From Clostridiales bacterium (GTDB lineage Bacteria > Bacillota > Clostridia > Oscillospirales > Oscillospiraceae), in contig JAJQCW010000040.1 in NCBI GenBank assembly GCA_021202515.1, positions 1 through 45,731 on the forward strand: DNA of 45,731 nucleotides, read 5' to 3'. The translations under genes were made by a program, and so were the position numbers. Below are positions 29,792 to 37,277 of the stretch, one piece after another (the stretch's first letter is position 1; each line of letters opens with the position of its first letter). The notes under the pieces were generated by a model. It did no database searches and had not been told where the DNA came from. It worked only from the letters and a program-made list of their open reading frames with translations.

Positions 29792-30550
29792 ATGTTAGAG
29801 TTCAATGGTCAGGTTGTTCTCGTCACCGGCGCCGGTTCCCCCAAGGGCATTGGCCGCACCATCGCGCAGACCTTCGGCAAGCAGGGCGCTACCGTCGTCA
29901 TCTGCGACATCAACCAGGCTGGTCTGGACGCCAACGTTGCCGAGATGAAGGCTATGGGCATCGAGGCCGCGGGCTACGCCGCCAACCTCTGCGATGAGGA
30001 CAGCGTCACCGAGCTGGTCAACACCGTGGTGGAGAAGTATGGCCGCATCGACGTGCTGGTCAACAACGCCGGCGTGTCCCAGAAGGTCACTGTGGCTGAC
30101 ATGACTCTGAACGATATGAAGCGCATCTTCAATGTCAACATGTTTGGCCTGTTCCTCATCACCAAGGCTGTCTGCGAGGTCATGAAAAAGCAGAAGTATG
30201 GCCGTATCGTCCACCTGTCCTCCGTCTCCGGCAAGCGTGGCGGCGGCGTGTTCGGCGGCGCTCATTACTCCGCTTCCAAGGCCGCTGTGCTGGGCTTCTC
30301 CAAGAACCTGGCCCGCGAGGTCTCCGAGTACGGCATCACCACCAACTGCGTCTGCCCCGGCCTCATCAACACCGAGATCTGGAAGAGTATGCCCAAGGAG
30401 CAGGCCGACGCCGTCATCGCCGGTATCCCCATGGGCCGTCCCGGTGAGACCCAGGAAGTCGCCAACGCCATCGTGTTCCTGGCCTCCAAGGAAGCCTCCT
30501 ACATCACCGGCGAGGAGATCGACATCAACGGCGGCTCTCATATGGACTAA
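29792..30550 (+). CDS. Short-chain dehydrogenase/reductase (SDR)
   Basis: A 252-residue classical SDR. The nucleotide-binding motif is TGAGSPKGIG (12-21); an acidic residue at the end of strand 2 (VVICDIN) favours NAD(H) over NADP(H). LVNNAGVSQ and the catalytic Ser-Tyr-Lys set (LSSVSGKRGGG, HYSASKAA) are intact. The closest familiar annotations are polyol or 3-oxoacyl reductases, but the context decides: it follows a TRAP transporter and split transketolase, so it probably oxidises a sugar or polyol-like substrate or reduces an aldehyde or ketose produced by the transketolase. AAAGGAAG precedes the ATG by 8-10 nt. Confidence 0.9.
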   Translation: MLEFNGQVVLVTGAGSPKGIGRTIAQTFGKQGATVVICDINQAGLDANVAEMKAMGIEAAGYAANLCDEDSVTELVNTVVEKYGRIDVLVNNAGVSQKVTVADMTLNDMKRIFNVNMFGLFLITKAVCEVMKKQKYGRIVHLSSVSGKRGGGVFGGAHYSASKAAVLGFSKNLAREVSEYGITTNCVCPGLINTEIWKSMPKEQADAVIAGIPMGRPGETQEVANAIVFLASKEASYITGEEIDINGGSHMD

Positions 30551-30600
30551 TGCGCTGAACACTCCTATTCGTTCGCTAATCGTCCCCTCTACTTGATAAA

Positions 30601-30769
30601 GGGCCTGTATCCGAGCAATCGGGTACAGGCCCCGTGTGAAACCTCTTTCATGTTCGGCAAAAACGCCACGGTTCGCTCTGCATCATTTTACCTCCTCAGA
30701 ACTGCCTTTTCTTCCCCGTGGCGTTTTTGCGGGATATGAACCTTGCGCCTGCCGTGTTTCGGCAGGCGC
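30601..30769. other. Three stacked inverted repeats between SDR and rpe
   Basis: GGGCCTGTATCC / GGGTACAGGCCC (30601-30632) is a probable terminator-type hairpin for the operon. GCAAAAACGCCACGG (30657-30671) and CCGTGGCGTTTTTGC (30716-30730) are perfect 15-bp arms around 44 bp. GCGCCTGCCG / CGGCAGGCGC (30745-30769) is a perfect 10-bp hairpin. No gene is convincing here. Confidence 0.65.
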
Positions 30770-30821
30770 TCATGCAAAAGAAACGGATTTCCGTATCTCT
30801 CACGACAAAGGAGCCATTTTT

Positions 30822-31475
30822 ATGACAAAAGTTAGCCCTTCTATCCTTTCCGCCGACTTCGCCCGGCTGGGCGCGGACTGCAAAGCGGTGCTGGACGCCG
30901 GTGCGGACATGATCCACTTCGACGTGATGGACGGCCACTTTGTGGACAACCTGAGCTTCGGTCTGCCGGTGCTGGAGGGGCTGCGGAAAGCCCTCCCCGA
31001 AGCCTATTTTGACGTCCACCTGATGATCACCAACCCCTTGGCCTACGTCAGGGAGTTTGCCGCGGCCGGGGCCGACTGCATCACCGTCCACATTGAGTCC
31101 AGCGACAACATCCGCTCCACCATCGCCGCCATTCGCGCCTGTGGCTGCTGCGCGGGCCTGGCCATCAACCCCAATACGCCGGCAGAGACGGTGTTCCCCT
31201 ATCTGGACAAGTTGTCTCTCGTGCTGGTGATGGGCGTGACCCCAGGTCACGGCGGGCAGCCCTTCCAGACCAGCGCCCTGGACAAGCTGCGCAAACTCCG
31301 GGCCGAGTGCGAACGCCGGGGCTTGCATCCCATGCTCTCCGTGGACGGCGGCGTGAAGGCCGCCACCACCGGACCCCAGTGCGTGGAGGCCGGGGCCAAT
31401 GTGCTGGTTGCGGGCAGCGCGGTCTTTTGCGCGGAGGACGTCGAGGCGGCGGTACAGACGTTCAAGGCGCTGTAA
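30822..31475 (+). CDS. rpe: Ribulose-phosphate 3-epimerase
   Basis: A 217-residue TIM-barrel enzyme interconverting ribulose 5-phosphate and xylulose 5-phosphate. VSPSILSADFARLG (4-17), HFDVMDGHFVDNLSFG with the metal-binding His-Asp set, DVHLMITNP, the VMGVTPGHGGQPFQ loop and SVDGGVKAATT with the second catalytic Asp are present. The loop usually reads VNPGFGGQ; VTPGHGGQ is a mild departure. AAAGGAG precedes the ATG at 30822. It is separated from the SDR gene by hairpins, so it may be an independent unit, yet it would process the xylulose 5-phosphate a transketolase makes. Confidence 0.93.
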   Translation: MTKVSPSILSADFARLGADCKAVLDAGADMIHFDVMDGHFVDNLSFGLPVLEGLRKALPEAYFDVHLMITNPLAYVREFAAAGADCITVHIESSDNIRSTIAAIRACGCCAGLAINPNTPAETVFPYLDKLSLVLVMGVTPGHGGQPFQTSALDKLRKLRAECERRGLHPMLSVDGGVKAATTGPQCVEAGANVLVAGSAVFCAEDVEAAVQTFKAL

Positions 31476-31530
31476 GGCAGCAAAGAGCCAACTACGCCGG
31501 GCAGCATATATATAATGTAGAAACAGGAAC

Positions 31531-31565
31531 GCTGTCTGTCCCCTGGACAGGCAGCGCTCTTTTCC
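31531..31565 (+). terminator. Terminator after rpe
   Basis: GCTGTCTGTCC (31531-31541) pairs with GGACAGGCAGC (31545-31555, one G-U), followed by GCTCTTTTCC. Confidence 0.8.
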
Positions 31566-31628
31566 TGTCCGGCTCCGGCAGCCAAAATCGCACAGTAAAA
31601 TTTGCTTGTTTTTCGCCGCAAAAATCTA

Positions 31629-31657
31629 TTTACACCGCGCCGCGCTTGTTGTAAGAT
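31629..31657 (+). promoter_or_regulatory. Sigma-A promoter of galE
   Basis: TTTACA (31629-31634), 17-bp spacer, TAAGAT (31652-31657). Confidence 0.72.
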
Positions 31658-31722
31658 AGCAAAAGAACCAAACGACGGAAACGCCGTCCCCCTATTCCTA
31701 AATTTGTTTGGAGGAACCGGAT

Positions 31723-32739
31723 ATGAAGATCTTAGTCACCGGCGGCGCCGGGTACATCGGCAGCCACACCGTCATCGAGCTGCAACAGGCGGGCCACCAG
31801 GTCGTGGTGGTGGACAACCTCTATAACGCCTCTGAAAAATCCCTCCAGCGGGTGACCGCCATCACCGGGCAGGAAGTCCCCTTCTATCAGGTGGACATCC
31901 GGGACCGAGAAGGGCTGACCCGTGTCATGGAGGAGCATCAGTTTGACTGCTGCATCCACTTCGCCGGGCTGAAGGCCGTGGGCGAGTCCGTGGCGAAGCC
32001 CCTGGAATATTACGACAACAATATCGCCGGGACCCTGGTGCTGCTGGACGTGATGCGCAACCACGGCTGCAAGAACATCATCTTCTCCTCCTCCGCCACC
32101 GTGTACGGCAACCCCGCCGTCATCCCCATCACGGAGGAGTGTCCCAAGGGCCAGTGTACCAACCCCTACGGCCAGACCAAGAGCATGATCGAGCAGATCA
32201 TGATGGATATGCAAAAGGCCGACCCGGAGTGGAACGTGGTGCTGCTGCGGTACTTCAACCCCATCGGCGCGCACCCCTCCGGCACCATGGGCGAGGACCC
32301 CAACGGCATCCCCAACAACCTGATGCCCTACATCACCCAGGTGGCCATCGGCAAGCGGCCGGAGCTGGGCGTCTTTGGCGACGACTACGACACCCCCGAC
32401 GGCACCGGCGTCCGGGACTACATCCATGTGGTGGACCTGGCGGTGGGCCATGTGAAGGCCCTGGCCGCTGTGGAAAAGGACTGCGGCTTGGCCATCTACA
32501 ACCTGGGCACCGGCAAGGGCTACTCCGTGCTGGACGTGGTCCACGCCTTCGAGGAGGCCAGCGGCGTCAAGATCCCCTACTCCATCAAGCCCCGCCGGGC
32601 CGGGGACATCGCCACCTGCTACTCCGACCCGTCCAAAGCTGAGCGGGAGTTGGGCTGGAAGGCCCAGTACGGCATCCTGGAGATGTGCCGGGACTCCTGG
32701 AACTGGCAGAAGAACAACCCCAACGGGTATCGGGACTGA
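31723..32739 (+). CDS. galE: UDP-glucose 4-epimerase
   Basis: A 338-residue extended SDR enzyme interconverting UDP-glucose and UDP-galactose. The NAD-binding motif [11 protein letters not shown] (6-16), the catalytic [11 protein letters not shown] with Ser/Thr and the YGQTKSMIE Tyr-x3-Lys are intact. [29 protein letters not shown] and [15 protein letters not shown] are strict GalE signatures. GGAGGAACC precedes the ATG at 31723 by about 7 nt. Promoter and terminator make it monocistronic. Confidence 0.97.
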   Translation: MKILVTGGAGYIGSHTVIELQQAGHQVVVVDNLYNASEKSLQRVTAITGQEVPFYQVDIRDREGLTRVMEEHQFDCCIHFAGLKAVGESVAKPLEYYDNNIAGTLVLLDVMRNHGCKNIIFSSSATVYGNPAVIPITEECPKGQCTNPYGQTKSMIEQIMMDMQKADPEWNVVLLRYFNPIGAHPSGTMGEDPNGIPNNLMPYITQVAIGKRPELGVFGDDYDTPDGTGVRDYIHVVDLAVGHVKALAAVEKDCGLAIYNLGTGKGYSVLDVVHAFEEASGVKIPYSIKPRRAGDIATCYSDPSKAERELGWKAQYGILEMCRDSWNWQKNNPNGYRD

Positions 32740-32756
32740 GTTTTAACCAAAATATG

Positions 32757-32787
32757 GGGGCGCTGCGTTGCAGCGCCCCTGTTTTTT
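32757..32787 (+). terminator. Terminator after galE
   Basis: GGGGCGCTGC pairs perfectly with GCAGCGCCCC across a 3-nt loop, followed by TGTTTTTT. Confidence 0.93.
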
Positions 32788-32987
32788 CGGCTTCTATCCT
32801 ATTTTTCGCGTTCAAGCAGTCAGGTCTGCTTCTGCTGTTGAAATCGAAACTGTCGGCATATCGTTTCCTGTTGTCTTGCACTGCCTCCAGTCACCTTTTT
32901 GCGCTGTCGACGTAGAATGACACAGAAGGCGGCTGTTCCCAGTCCGTATCGGACGGGACCGCCTTGTATGATAAGGAGGTACGATTC

Positions 32988-33830
32988 ATGCCCGACAACA
33001 TCGAAGCCGAAGCCATCGAGCTGGAAGCGGGCCGCACCGAGGCGACCTGCGTACACACCCGAAAAATTTTTGACTCCTGCCAGGCCAAGGACTGCGTGGA
33101 GGACCTGCGGCTCTACCCCACGGCCTCCGGCCAGAAGGCCATCAACGAGGCCCTGTCGGTCCGCTCCGGGCGGGCGGAGCTGCTTTACGTCTACATCGAG
33201 GTCCAGCCGGTGGGCATGGGCCGGGGCTTTTACGCGGTGGATATGCGGTTTTTCTACCGCATGAGCATGGAGGTGAATTGTGGGTGCAGCCGCCCTGCTC
33301 TGGTGGACGGCCTGGCCGTCTTTGACAAGCGGGCGGTGCTCTTCGGCAGCGAGGCCACCTCCAAGACCTTTTCCTCCCGGGGCGCGGGGCAGCGGGTGCG
33401 CCTGTCCTCCCTGGACTTCGACGCCAGCCTGCCCGTGGCGGTGTGCGAGGCGGTGGACCCCATCGTGCTGGCCACTCGACTGACCGACGCCGCCGAGCGG
33501 CCCGAAGCCGGGGAACTCCCCCTGGCAGAGGTCCCCGCGGGCATCCTCTCCGCCTTTGACGAGGAAATCGTGTTCGACAATGGCCCCGGCAAGCGCATTT
33601 ACTTCACCCTGGGCCAGTTCTCCATCCTGCGGCTGGAGCGGGACGCCCACCTGCTGATGCCCGTCTACGACTACTGTATGCCGGATAAGGAGTGCTGCTG
33701 TTCGGAGAAAAACGAGGACGATCCCTGTGAGGTGTTCCAGCGGGTGGACTTCCCCCTGGGCGACTTCTTCCCGCCCTCCAACGCCAGCGGCATCGACCCC
33801 ATCACCAAATTGAGAACCAACTGCTGCTGA
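32988..33830 (+). CDS. Cysteine-rich protein of unknown function (280 aa)
   Basis: I do not recognise a named family with confidence. The N-terminal part has CVHTRKIFDSCQAKDCVEDLR (21-41), the middle is beta-rich (ELLYVYIEVQPVGMGRGFYAVDMRFFYRM), and Cys clusters occur as NCGCS, CMPDKECCCSEKNEDDPC and a terminal NCC. There is no signal peptide or membrane span. The IFDSCQAKDC motif recalls uncharacterised proteins of spore-forming Clostridia, so a spore-envelope role is possible but unproven. AAGGAGG is 7 nt before the ATG at 32988. The upstream 32927-32975 can form nested stems (AAGGCGG with CCGCCTT, GTCCGT with ACGGGAC). A terminator-like hairpin follows at 33849. Confidence 0.72.
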   Translation: MPDNIEAEAIELEAGRTEATCVHTRKIFDSCQAKDCVEDLRLYPTASGQKAINEALSVRSGRAELLYVYIEVQPVGMGRGFYAVDMRFFYRMSMEVNCGCSRPALVDGLAVFDKRAVLFGSEATSKTFSSRGAGQRVRLSSLDFDASLPVAVCEAVDPIVLATRLTDAAERPEAGELPLAEVPAGILSAFDEEIVFDNGPGKRIYFTLGQFSILRLERDAHLLMPVYDYCMPDKECCCSEKNEDDPCEVFQRVDFPLGDFFPPSNASGIDPITKLRTNCC

Positions 33831-33848
33831 AAAGCGTCTGAACGCAAA

Positions 33849-33880
33849 CCCCCGCGCTGGTCATGGCGCGGGGGATTCGT
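33849..33880 (+). terminator. Probable terminator after the Cys-rich protein gene
   Basis: CCCCCGCGC (33849-33857) pairs with GCGCGGGGG (33866-33874), followed by ATTCGTT; the T run is weak. Confidence 0.6.
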
Positions 33881-33920
33881 TGCATTTAGGGGCATTATAT
33901 CCTGCTTGCACCAACGCAAG

Positions 33921-33989
33921 TGTAAGGGCGGCCCTTGGCCGCCCGGGAAACTGCGCTCTGACTGCGGGCGGCCAAGGGCCGCCCCTACA
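33921..33989. repeat. Dispersed inverted repeat, GTAGGGGCGGCC family (copy 2)
   Basis: 69 bp bounded by TGTAAGGGCGGCC and GGCCGCCCCTACA, matching 19844-19911 in both arms but with a different centre. It lies between two convergent genes. Confidence 0.85.
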
Positions 33990-34028
33990 GGCAGAGAAAT
34001 TGCGATGCGGAACAGAAAATCTGCTGTA

Positions 34029-35219
34029 TTACCCTTCCAGGAACTTCTCCAGCCGGTCCAGACCCTCCTTGATATTCTCCATGGAGGTGGCGTAGGACCA
34101 GCGCAGGAAGTAGGGGTCGCCAAAACCGGTGCAGGACACCAGGCAGACCAGCCCCTCTTTCAGGAACACGTCCCCGAAGTCGTCGGCGTTGAGGATCATC
34201 TTGCCGTGGATGGTCTTGCCGATGAGCTTGGTGATGTTCATCATCACATAGAACGCGCCCTCCGGCTTCAGGCAACTGATGTTGGGGATCTGGTTCATCC
34301 GCTCCACCATGTAGTTCCGGCGCTCCTCGAAGGCTTTGCGCATTTCCTCCGCGGTGTCCTGGGGGGCCATCAGCGCGGCCACGGCAGCGGCCTGGGCGGG
34401 GGAGGAGGGGTTGCCGGTGGAGTGGCTCAAATACTTGGCGATGACGGAGGTCACGCGGGTGTCGGCGGCGATGTAGCCGATCCGCCAGCCGGTCATGGCG
34501 TAGGACTTGGAAACACCGTTGATGATGATGGTCAGCTCCTTGACCTTGTCGCCCAGGGAGGCAACGGAGGTGAAGGTCCTTCCGTCATAGAGCAGCTTGT
34601 AGTAAATTTCATCCGCCATGATGAACAGGTCATGCTTGACGCAGACGTCGGCCAGGGCTTGCAGTTCCTCCCGCTCATAGAGCATACCGGTGGGGTTGGA
34701 GGGGTTGTTGAGCATGATGCATTTGGTCTTATCAGTGATAGCGGCTTCCAACTGGGCGGCGGTCATCTTAAAGTCCTTGTCCTCGTCGCAGTGGACGTAG
34801 ACAGGCAGACCGCCCACCATCTTGACCATCTCGCTGTAACTGACCCAGGCGGGCACGGGGATGATGACCTCGTCGCCGGGGTTGATGATGGCCCGCAGCG
34901 CCGCATACAGGCAGTGCTTCGCGCCGCTGGTGCAGACGATGTTGGCCGGTTCGTAGTCCAGGTCCAGGTCCTCTTTCAGCCGATAGCAGACGGCCTTTTT
35001 CAGGTCCATCGTGCCGGTGGCGGGGGTGTACCGGGTGTTGTTGTTGACAATGGCCTCAATGCCGGCGTATTTGATATAGTCCGGGGTGGGGAAGTCCGGT
35101 TCCCCGGCCGCAAAGCCGATCACGTCCACACCGGCGGCTTTCATCTCTTTATACAGGGCGTCCATGGCCAGGGTGGTTGACGCCTGGACATTCTCCGCAA
35201 TGACAGACAGCGCTTTCAT
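34029..35219 (-). CDS. Class I/II pyridoxal-phosphate aminotransferase (aspartate-type)
   Basis: A 396-residue fold-type I aminotransferase. GFAAGEPDFPTPDYI (37-51) is the N-terminal arm, SGAKHCLYAAL the cofactor phosphate region, NNPSNPTGMLYE and DEIYYKLLYDG hold the Asn/Asp/Tyr that bind PLP, and SKSYAMTGWRIGYIA carries the Schiff-base Lys. LRWSYATSMENI near the end contributes the substrate-carboxylate Arg. This subgroup (AspC-Ibeta) usually transaminates aspartate, sometimes aromatic or branched-chain keto acids. The ATG at 35219 was chosen over a TTG at 35225 because AAAGGA is 9 nt away. The promoter at 35352-35380 overlaps an inverted repeat. Confidence 0.93.
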   Translation of the reverse strand: MKALSVIAENVQASTTLAMDALYKEMKAAGVDVIGFAAGEPDFPTPDYIKYAGIEAIVNNNTRYTPATGTMDLKKAVCYRLKEDLDLDYEPANIVCTSGAKHCLYAALRAIINPGDEVIIPVPAWVSYSEMVKMVGGLPVYVHCDEDKDFKMTAAQLEAAITDKTKCIMLNNPSNPTGMLYEREELQALADVCVKHDLFIMADEIYYKLLYDGRTFTSVASLGDKVKELTIIINGVSKSYAMTGWRIGYIAADTRVTSVIAKYLSHSTGNPSSPAQAAAVAALMAPQDTAEEMRKAFEERRNYMVERMNQIPNISCLKPEGAFYVMMNITKLIGKTIHGKMILNADDFGDVFLKEGLVCLVSCTGFGDPYFLRWSYATSMENIKEGLDRLEKFLEG

Positions 35220-35351
35220 ATACAACGTTCCTTTCTATCCATACCGCTGCCCGGCGACAATTCCTCTCCCCGCCGGACTGACCTGCTCCGAACCAACGCC
35301 GCCCAAACCGAAAATGGCTTGTGCGGCGCGTCCTTGAACCTTACTTGACAT

Positions 35352-35383
35352 ATTATACTCTCTAACTTGCAGAATTGCAAGTT
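35352..35383 (-). promoter_or_regulatory. Promoter with overlapping inverted repeat, aminotransferase gene
   Basis: On the minus strand TTGCAA (35380-35375) and TATAAT (35357-35352) are 17 bp apart. A perfect inverted repeat, AACTTGCA-gaat-TGCAAGTT (35364-35383), covers the -35 hexamer and is a candidate operator. Confidence 0.75.
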
Positions 35384-35402
35384 TTATTTTGCACAAAACG
35401 AT

Positions 35403-35440
35403 AAAAAATGAATTGCAAGTCACCTTGCAATTCATTTTTT
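35403..35440. terminator. Terminator downstream of leuB
   Basis: Perfect 17-bp stem (35403-35419 with 35424-35440, loop TCAC), with A/T tracts at both ends so that a T run follows on either strand. It separates leuB from the aminotransferase gene. The inner arm CTTGCAA recurs in the adjacent operator-like repeat. Confidence 0.92.
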
Positions 35441-35519
35441 GCAACTTTCACAAAGAGTTCCTGCACAGAGGCTCTTTTTTATGACAGGCTGACGAATTGA
35501 GAGTGGCGTTCCCTGGCGG

Positions 35520-36593
35520 TCAGATGTGCGCGCGAATTAGTTCGCCCATGCGTTTGGTGCCCACCGGCGCGCCCTCTCCGGCGATGTCAGCGGTGTGCCA
35601 GCCCTCAGAGAGAACGGCGTCCACCGCCTGCTCGATGGCGTCGGCCTCCGCCGCCAGGTGGAAGGAGTAGCGGAACATCATGGCCACGGAGAGGATGGTG
35701 GCCATGGGGTTGGCCTTGTCCTGCCCGGCGATATCCGGGGCGCTGCCGTGGATCGGCTCATACAGGCCGGGAGCCTTCTCCCCCAGGGAGGCGGAGGGCA
35801 GCAGACCGATGGAGCCGGTGACCTGGGAGGCTTCGTCGGAGAGGATGTCGCCGAACATGTTCTCCGTCACCACCACGTCGAACTGGCTGGGGTCCCGGAC
35901 GATCTGCATGGCGCAGTTGTCCACCAGCATGTCCTCATAGGTCACGTCGGGGTATTCCTGGGCCAGGCGGTGCATGACCTCCCGCCACAGCCGACTGGTA
36001 GCCAGCACGTTGGCCTTGTCCACGCTGGTGACCTTCTTCCGGCGGAGACGCGCCAGTTCAAACGCCTGGCGGCCAATGCGCTCAATTTCCATCTCGGAAT
36101 AGGCCATCAGGTCGGTGGCCTCCTGGCCCCGGTCCTCGGTCTGGTAGCGCTCCCGCTTGCCGAAGTAGATGCCGCCGGTCAGCTCCCGCACCATCATGAT
36201 GTCGAAGCCCTTCTCCGCCGTCTCCCGGCGCAGGGGGCTGGCGTCCTCCATGCCCTTGCGCATGGTGGCGGGGCGCAGGTTGGTGAAGAGGCCCAGGTCC
36301 TTACGGATGTTCAGCAGGGCGGTCTCCGGCCGCTGCTCGGCGGGCTTGTCGCTGCCCCACTTGGGGCCGCCCACGGCCCCAAGCAGCACCGCGTCGCAGG
36401 CCCGGCAGGTCTCGGCGGTGCCATCGGGGTAACTTTTGCCGCAGGCATCGGTGGCGCAGCCGCCCATCAGCACGTCCACGAACTGGAAGCTGTGGCCGAA
36501 TTTCTCCCCCACGGTCTCCATGACCTTGACGGCTTCGTTGACGATTTCGGGGCCAATGCCGTCGCCCCGAATGACGGCGATTTTATAATTCAT
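35520..36593 (-). CDS. leuB: 3-isopropylmalate dehydrogenase
   Basis: A 357-residue NAD-dependent enzyme of leucine synthesis oxidising 3-isopropylmalate to 2-oxoisocaproate. IAVIRGDGIGPEIV opens the protein, LLGAVGGPKW and ALLNIRKDLGLFTNLRPA are LeuB-specific, VRELTGGIYFG marks the substrate loop, and NMFGDILSDEASQVTGSIGLLPSAS plus EPIHGSAPDIAGQDKANP hold the metal and NAD sites. The ATG at 36593 is preceded by AAGGAAAGGG with a rather long gap (about 11 nt). It is last in leuC-leuD-leuB; a heptad-array element occupies the leuD-leuB gap. Confidence 0.96.
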   Translation of the reverse strand: MNYKIAVIRGDGIGPEIVNEAVKVMETVGEKFGHSFQFVDVLMGGCATDACGKSYPDGTAETCRACDAVLLGAVGGPKWGSDKPAEQRPETALLNIRKDLGLFTNLRPATMRKGMEDASPLRRETAEKGFDIMMVRELTGGIYFGKRERYQTEDRGQEATDLMAYSEMEIERIGRQAFELARLRRKKVTSVDKANVLATSRLWREVMHRLAQEYPDVTYEDMLVDNCAMQIVRDPSQFDVVVTENMFGDILSDEASQVTGSIGLLPSASLGEKAPGLYEPIHGSAPDIAGQDKANPMATILSVAMMFRYSFHLAAEADAIEQAVDAVLSEGWHTADIAGEGAPVGTKRMGELIRAHI

Positions 36594-36613
36594 GGATACA
36601 ACAACCCTTTCCT

Positions 36614-36779
36614 TCAATGTGCAATGTGCAATGGCCGGGTTTGCAGCCCTGTTCCTTTTGTGGGAACGCCGCCGGAAAACAATGGGTCCAGAAACTTCTT
36701 ACCAAACCTCGCCGCCAGGCGACAGCGGAACGCCCGGTTCCCCTTAATTGCTAATTGCACATTGCTAATTGCTAATTAC
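36614..36779. repeat. Non-coding heptad-array element inside the leu operon (copy E)
   Basis: The left array TCAATGT, GCAATGT, GCAATGG (36614-36634) starts right beside the leuB ribosome site. The right array TAATTGC, TAATTGC, ACATTGC, TAATTGC, TAATTAC (36745-36779) supplies the leuD stop codon. The 110 bp between have no gene and begin with N3-GG-N4-CAGCC, exactly as in copy A. The element fills the whole leuD-leuB gap. Confidence 0.75.
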
Positions 36780-37264
36780 TTCGCCAGCCCCCGCGCTTTC
36801 AGCGACTCCATCAGTCCGCCGTACTGGATGATGCGGTCGATGAACTCCGGGAAGGGCGCGGCCTGGAACTGCTGGCCGGTGGTCTCGTCGGTGATGACGC
36901 CGGTGGCGAAGTCCACGGAGACCTGGTCCCCGGCCTTGATGTTGGCGGAGGCTTCGGGACACTCCATGATGGGCAGGCCGATATTGATGGCGTTGCGGTA
37001 GAAGATGCGGGCGAAGGAGGCGGCGATGACGCACTTGGCGCCGCTGGCCTTGATTGCCAGGGGCGCGTGCTCTCTGGAGGAGCCGCAGCCGAAGTTGGCG
37101 CCGCCCACGATGATGTCGCCCGGCTCCACAGTGGAGGCGTAAGCAGCGTCGATGTCCTCCATGCAGTGGGAGGCCAGGGCCTTTTCGCTGGGGTCGTTCA
37201 GGTAGCGGGCGGGGATGATGACGTCGGTGTCCACGTTGTCGCCGTACACATAAATTTTAGACAT
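36776..37264 (-). CDS. leuD: 3-isopropylmalate dehydratase small subunit
   Basis: A 162-residue swivelling subunit of isopropylmalate isomerase, of the short LeuD type shared by Clostridia. [20 protein letters not shown] (3-22), [19 protein letters not shown] (54-72) and [21 protein letters not shown] are diagnostic. AGGAGG stands ahead of the ATG at 37264; it follows leuC by 13 bp. Its TAA stop codon is provided by the last unit of a heptad array (TAATTAC read on the other strand), so the element's insertion may have set the present C-terminus (ARGLAK). Confidence 0.96.
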   Translation of the reverse strand: MSKIYVYGDNVDTDVIIPARYLNDPSEKALASHCMEDIDAAYASTVEPGDIIVGGANFGCGSSREHAPLAIKASGAKCVIAASFARIFYRNAINIGLPIMECPEASANIKAGDQVSVDFATGVITDETTGQQFQAAPFPEFIDRIIQYGGLMESLKARGLAK

Positions 37265-37277
37265 AGTTCCTACCTCC

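Noticed and set aside
24948-30550. Assignment of the operon to the sulfoquinovose sulfo-transketolase or apiose pathway
   Set aside because: Split transketolase and a reductase fit, but the isomerase, kinase and typical hydrolase genes are absent, so the substrate was left open.
35220-35346. Riboswitch in the aminotransferase leader
   Set aside because: The 125-nt leader shows no T-box, SAM or other recognised core and no terminator pair.
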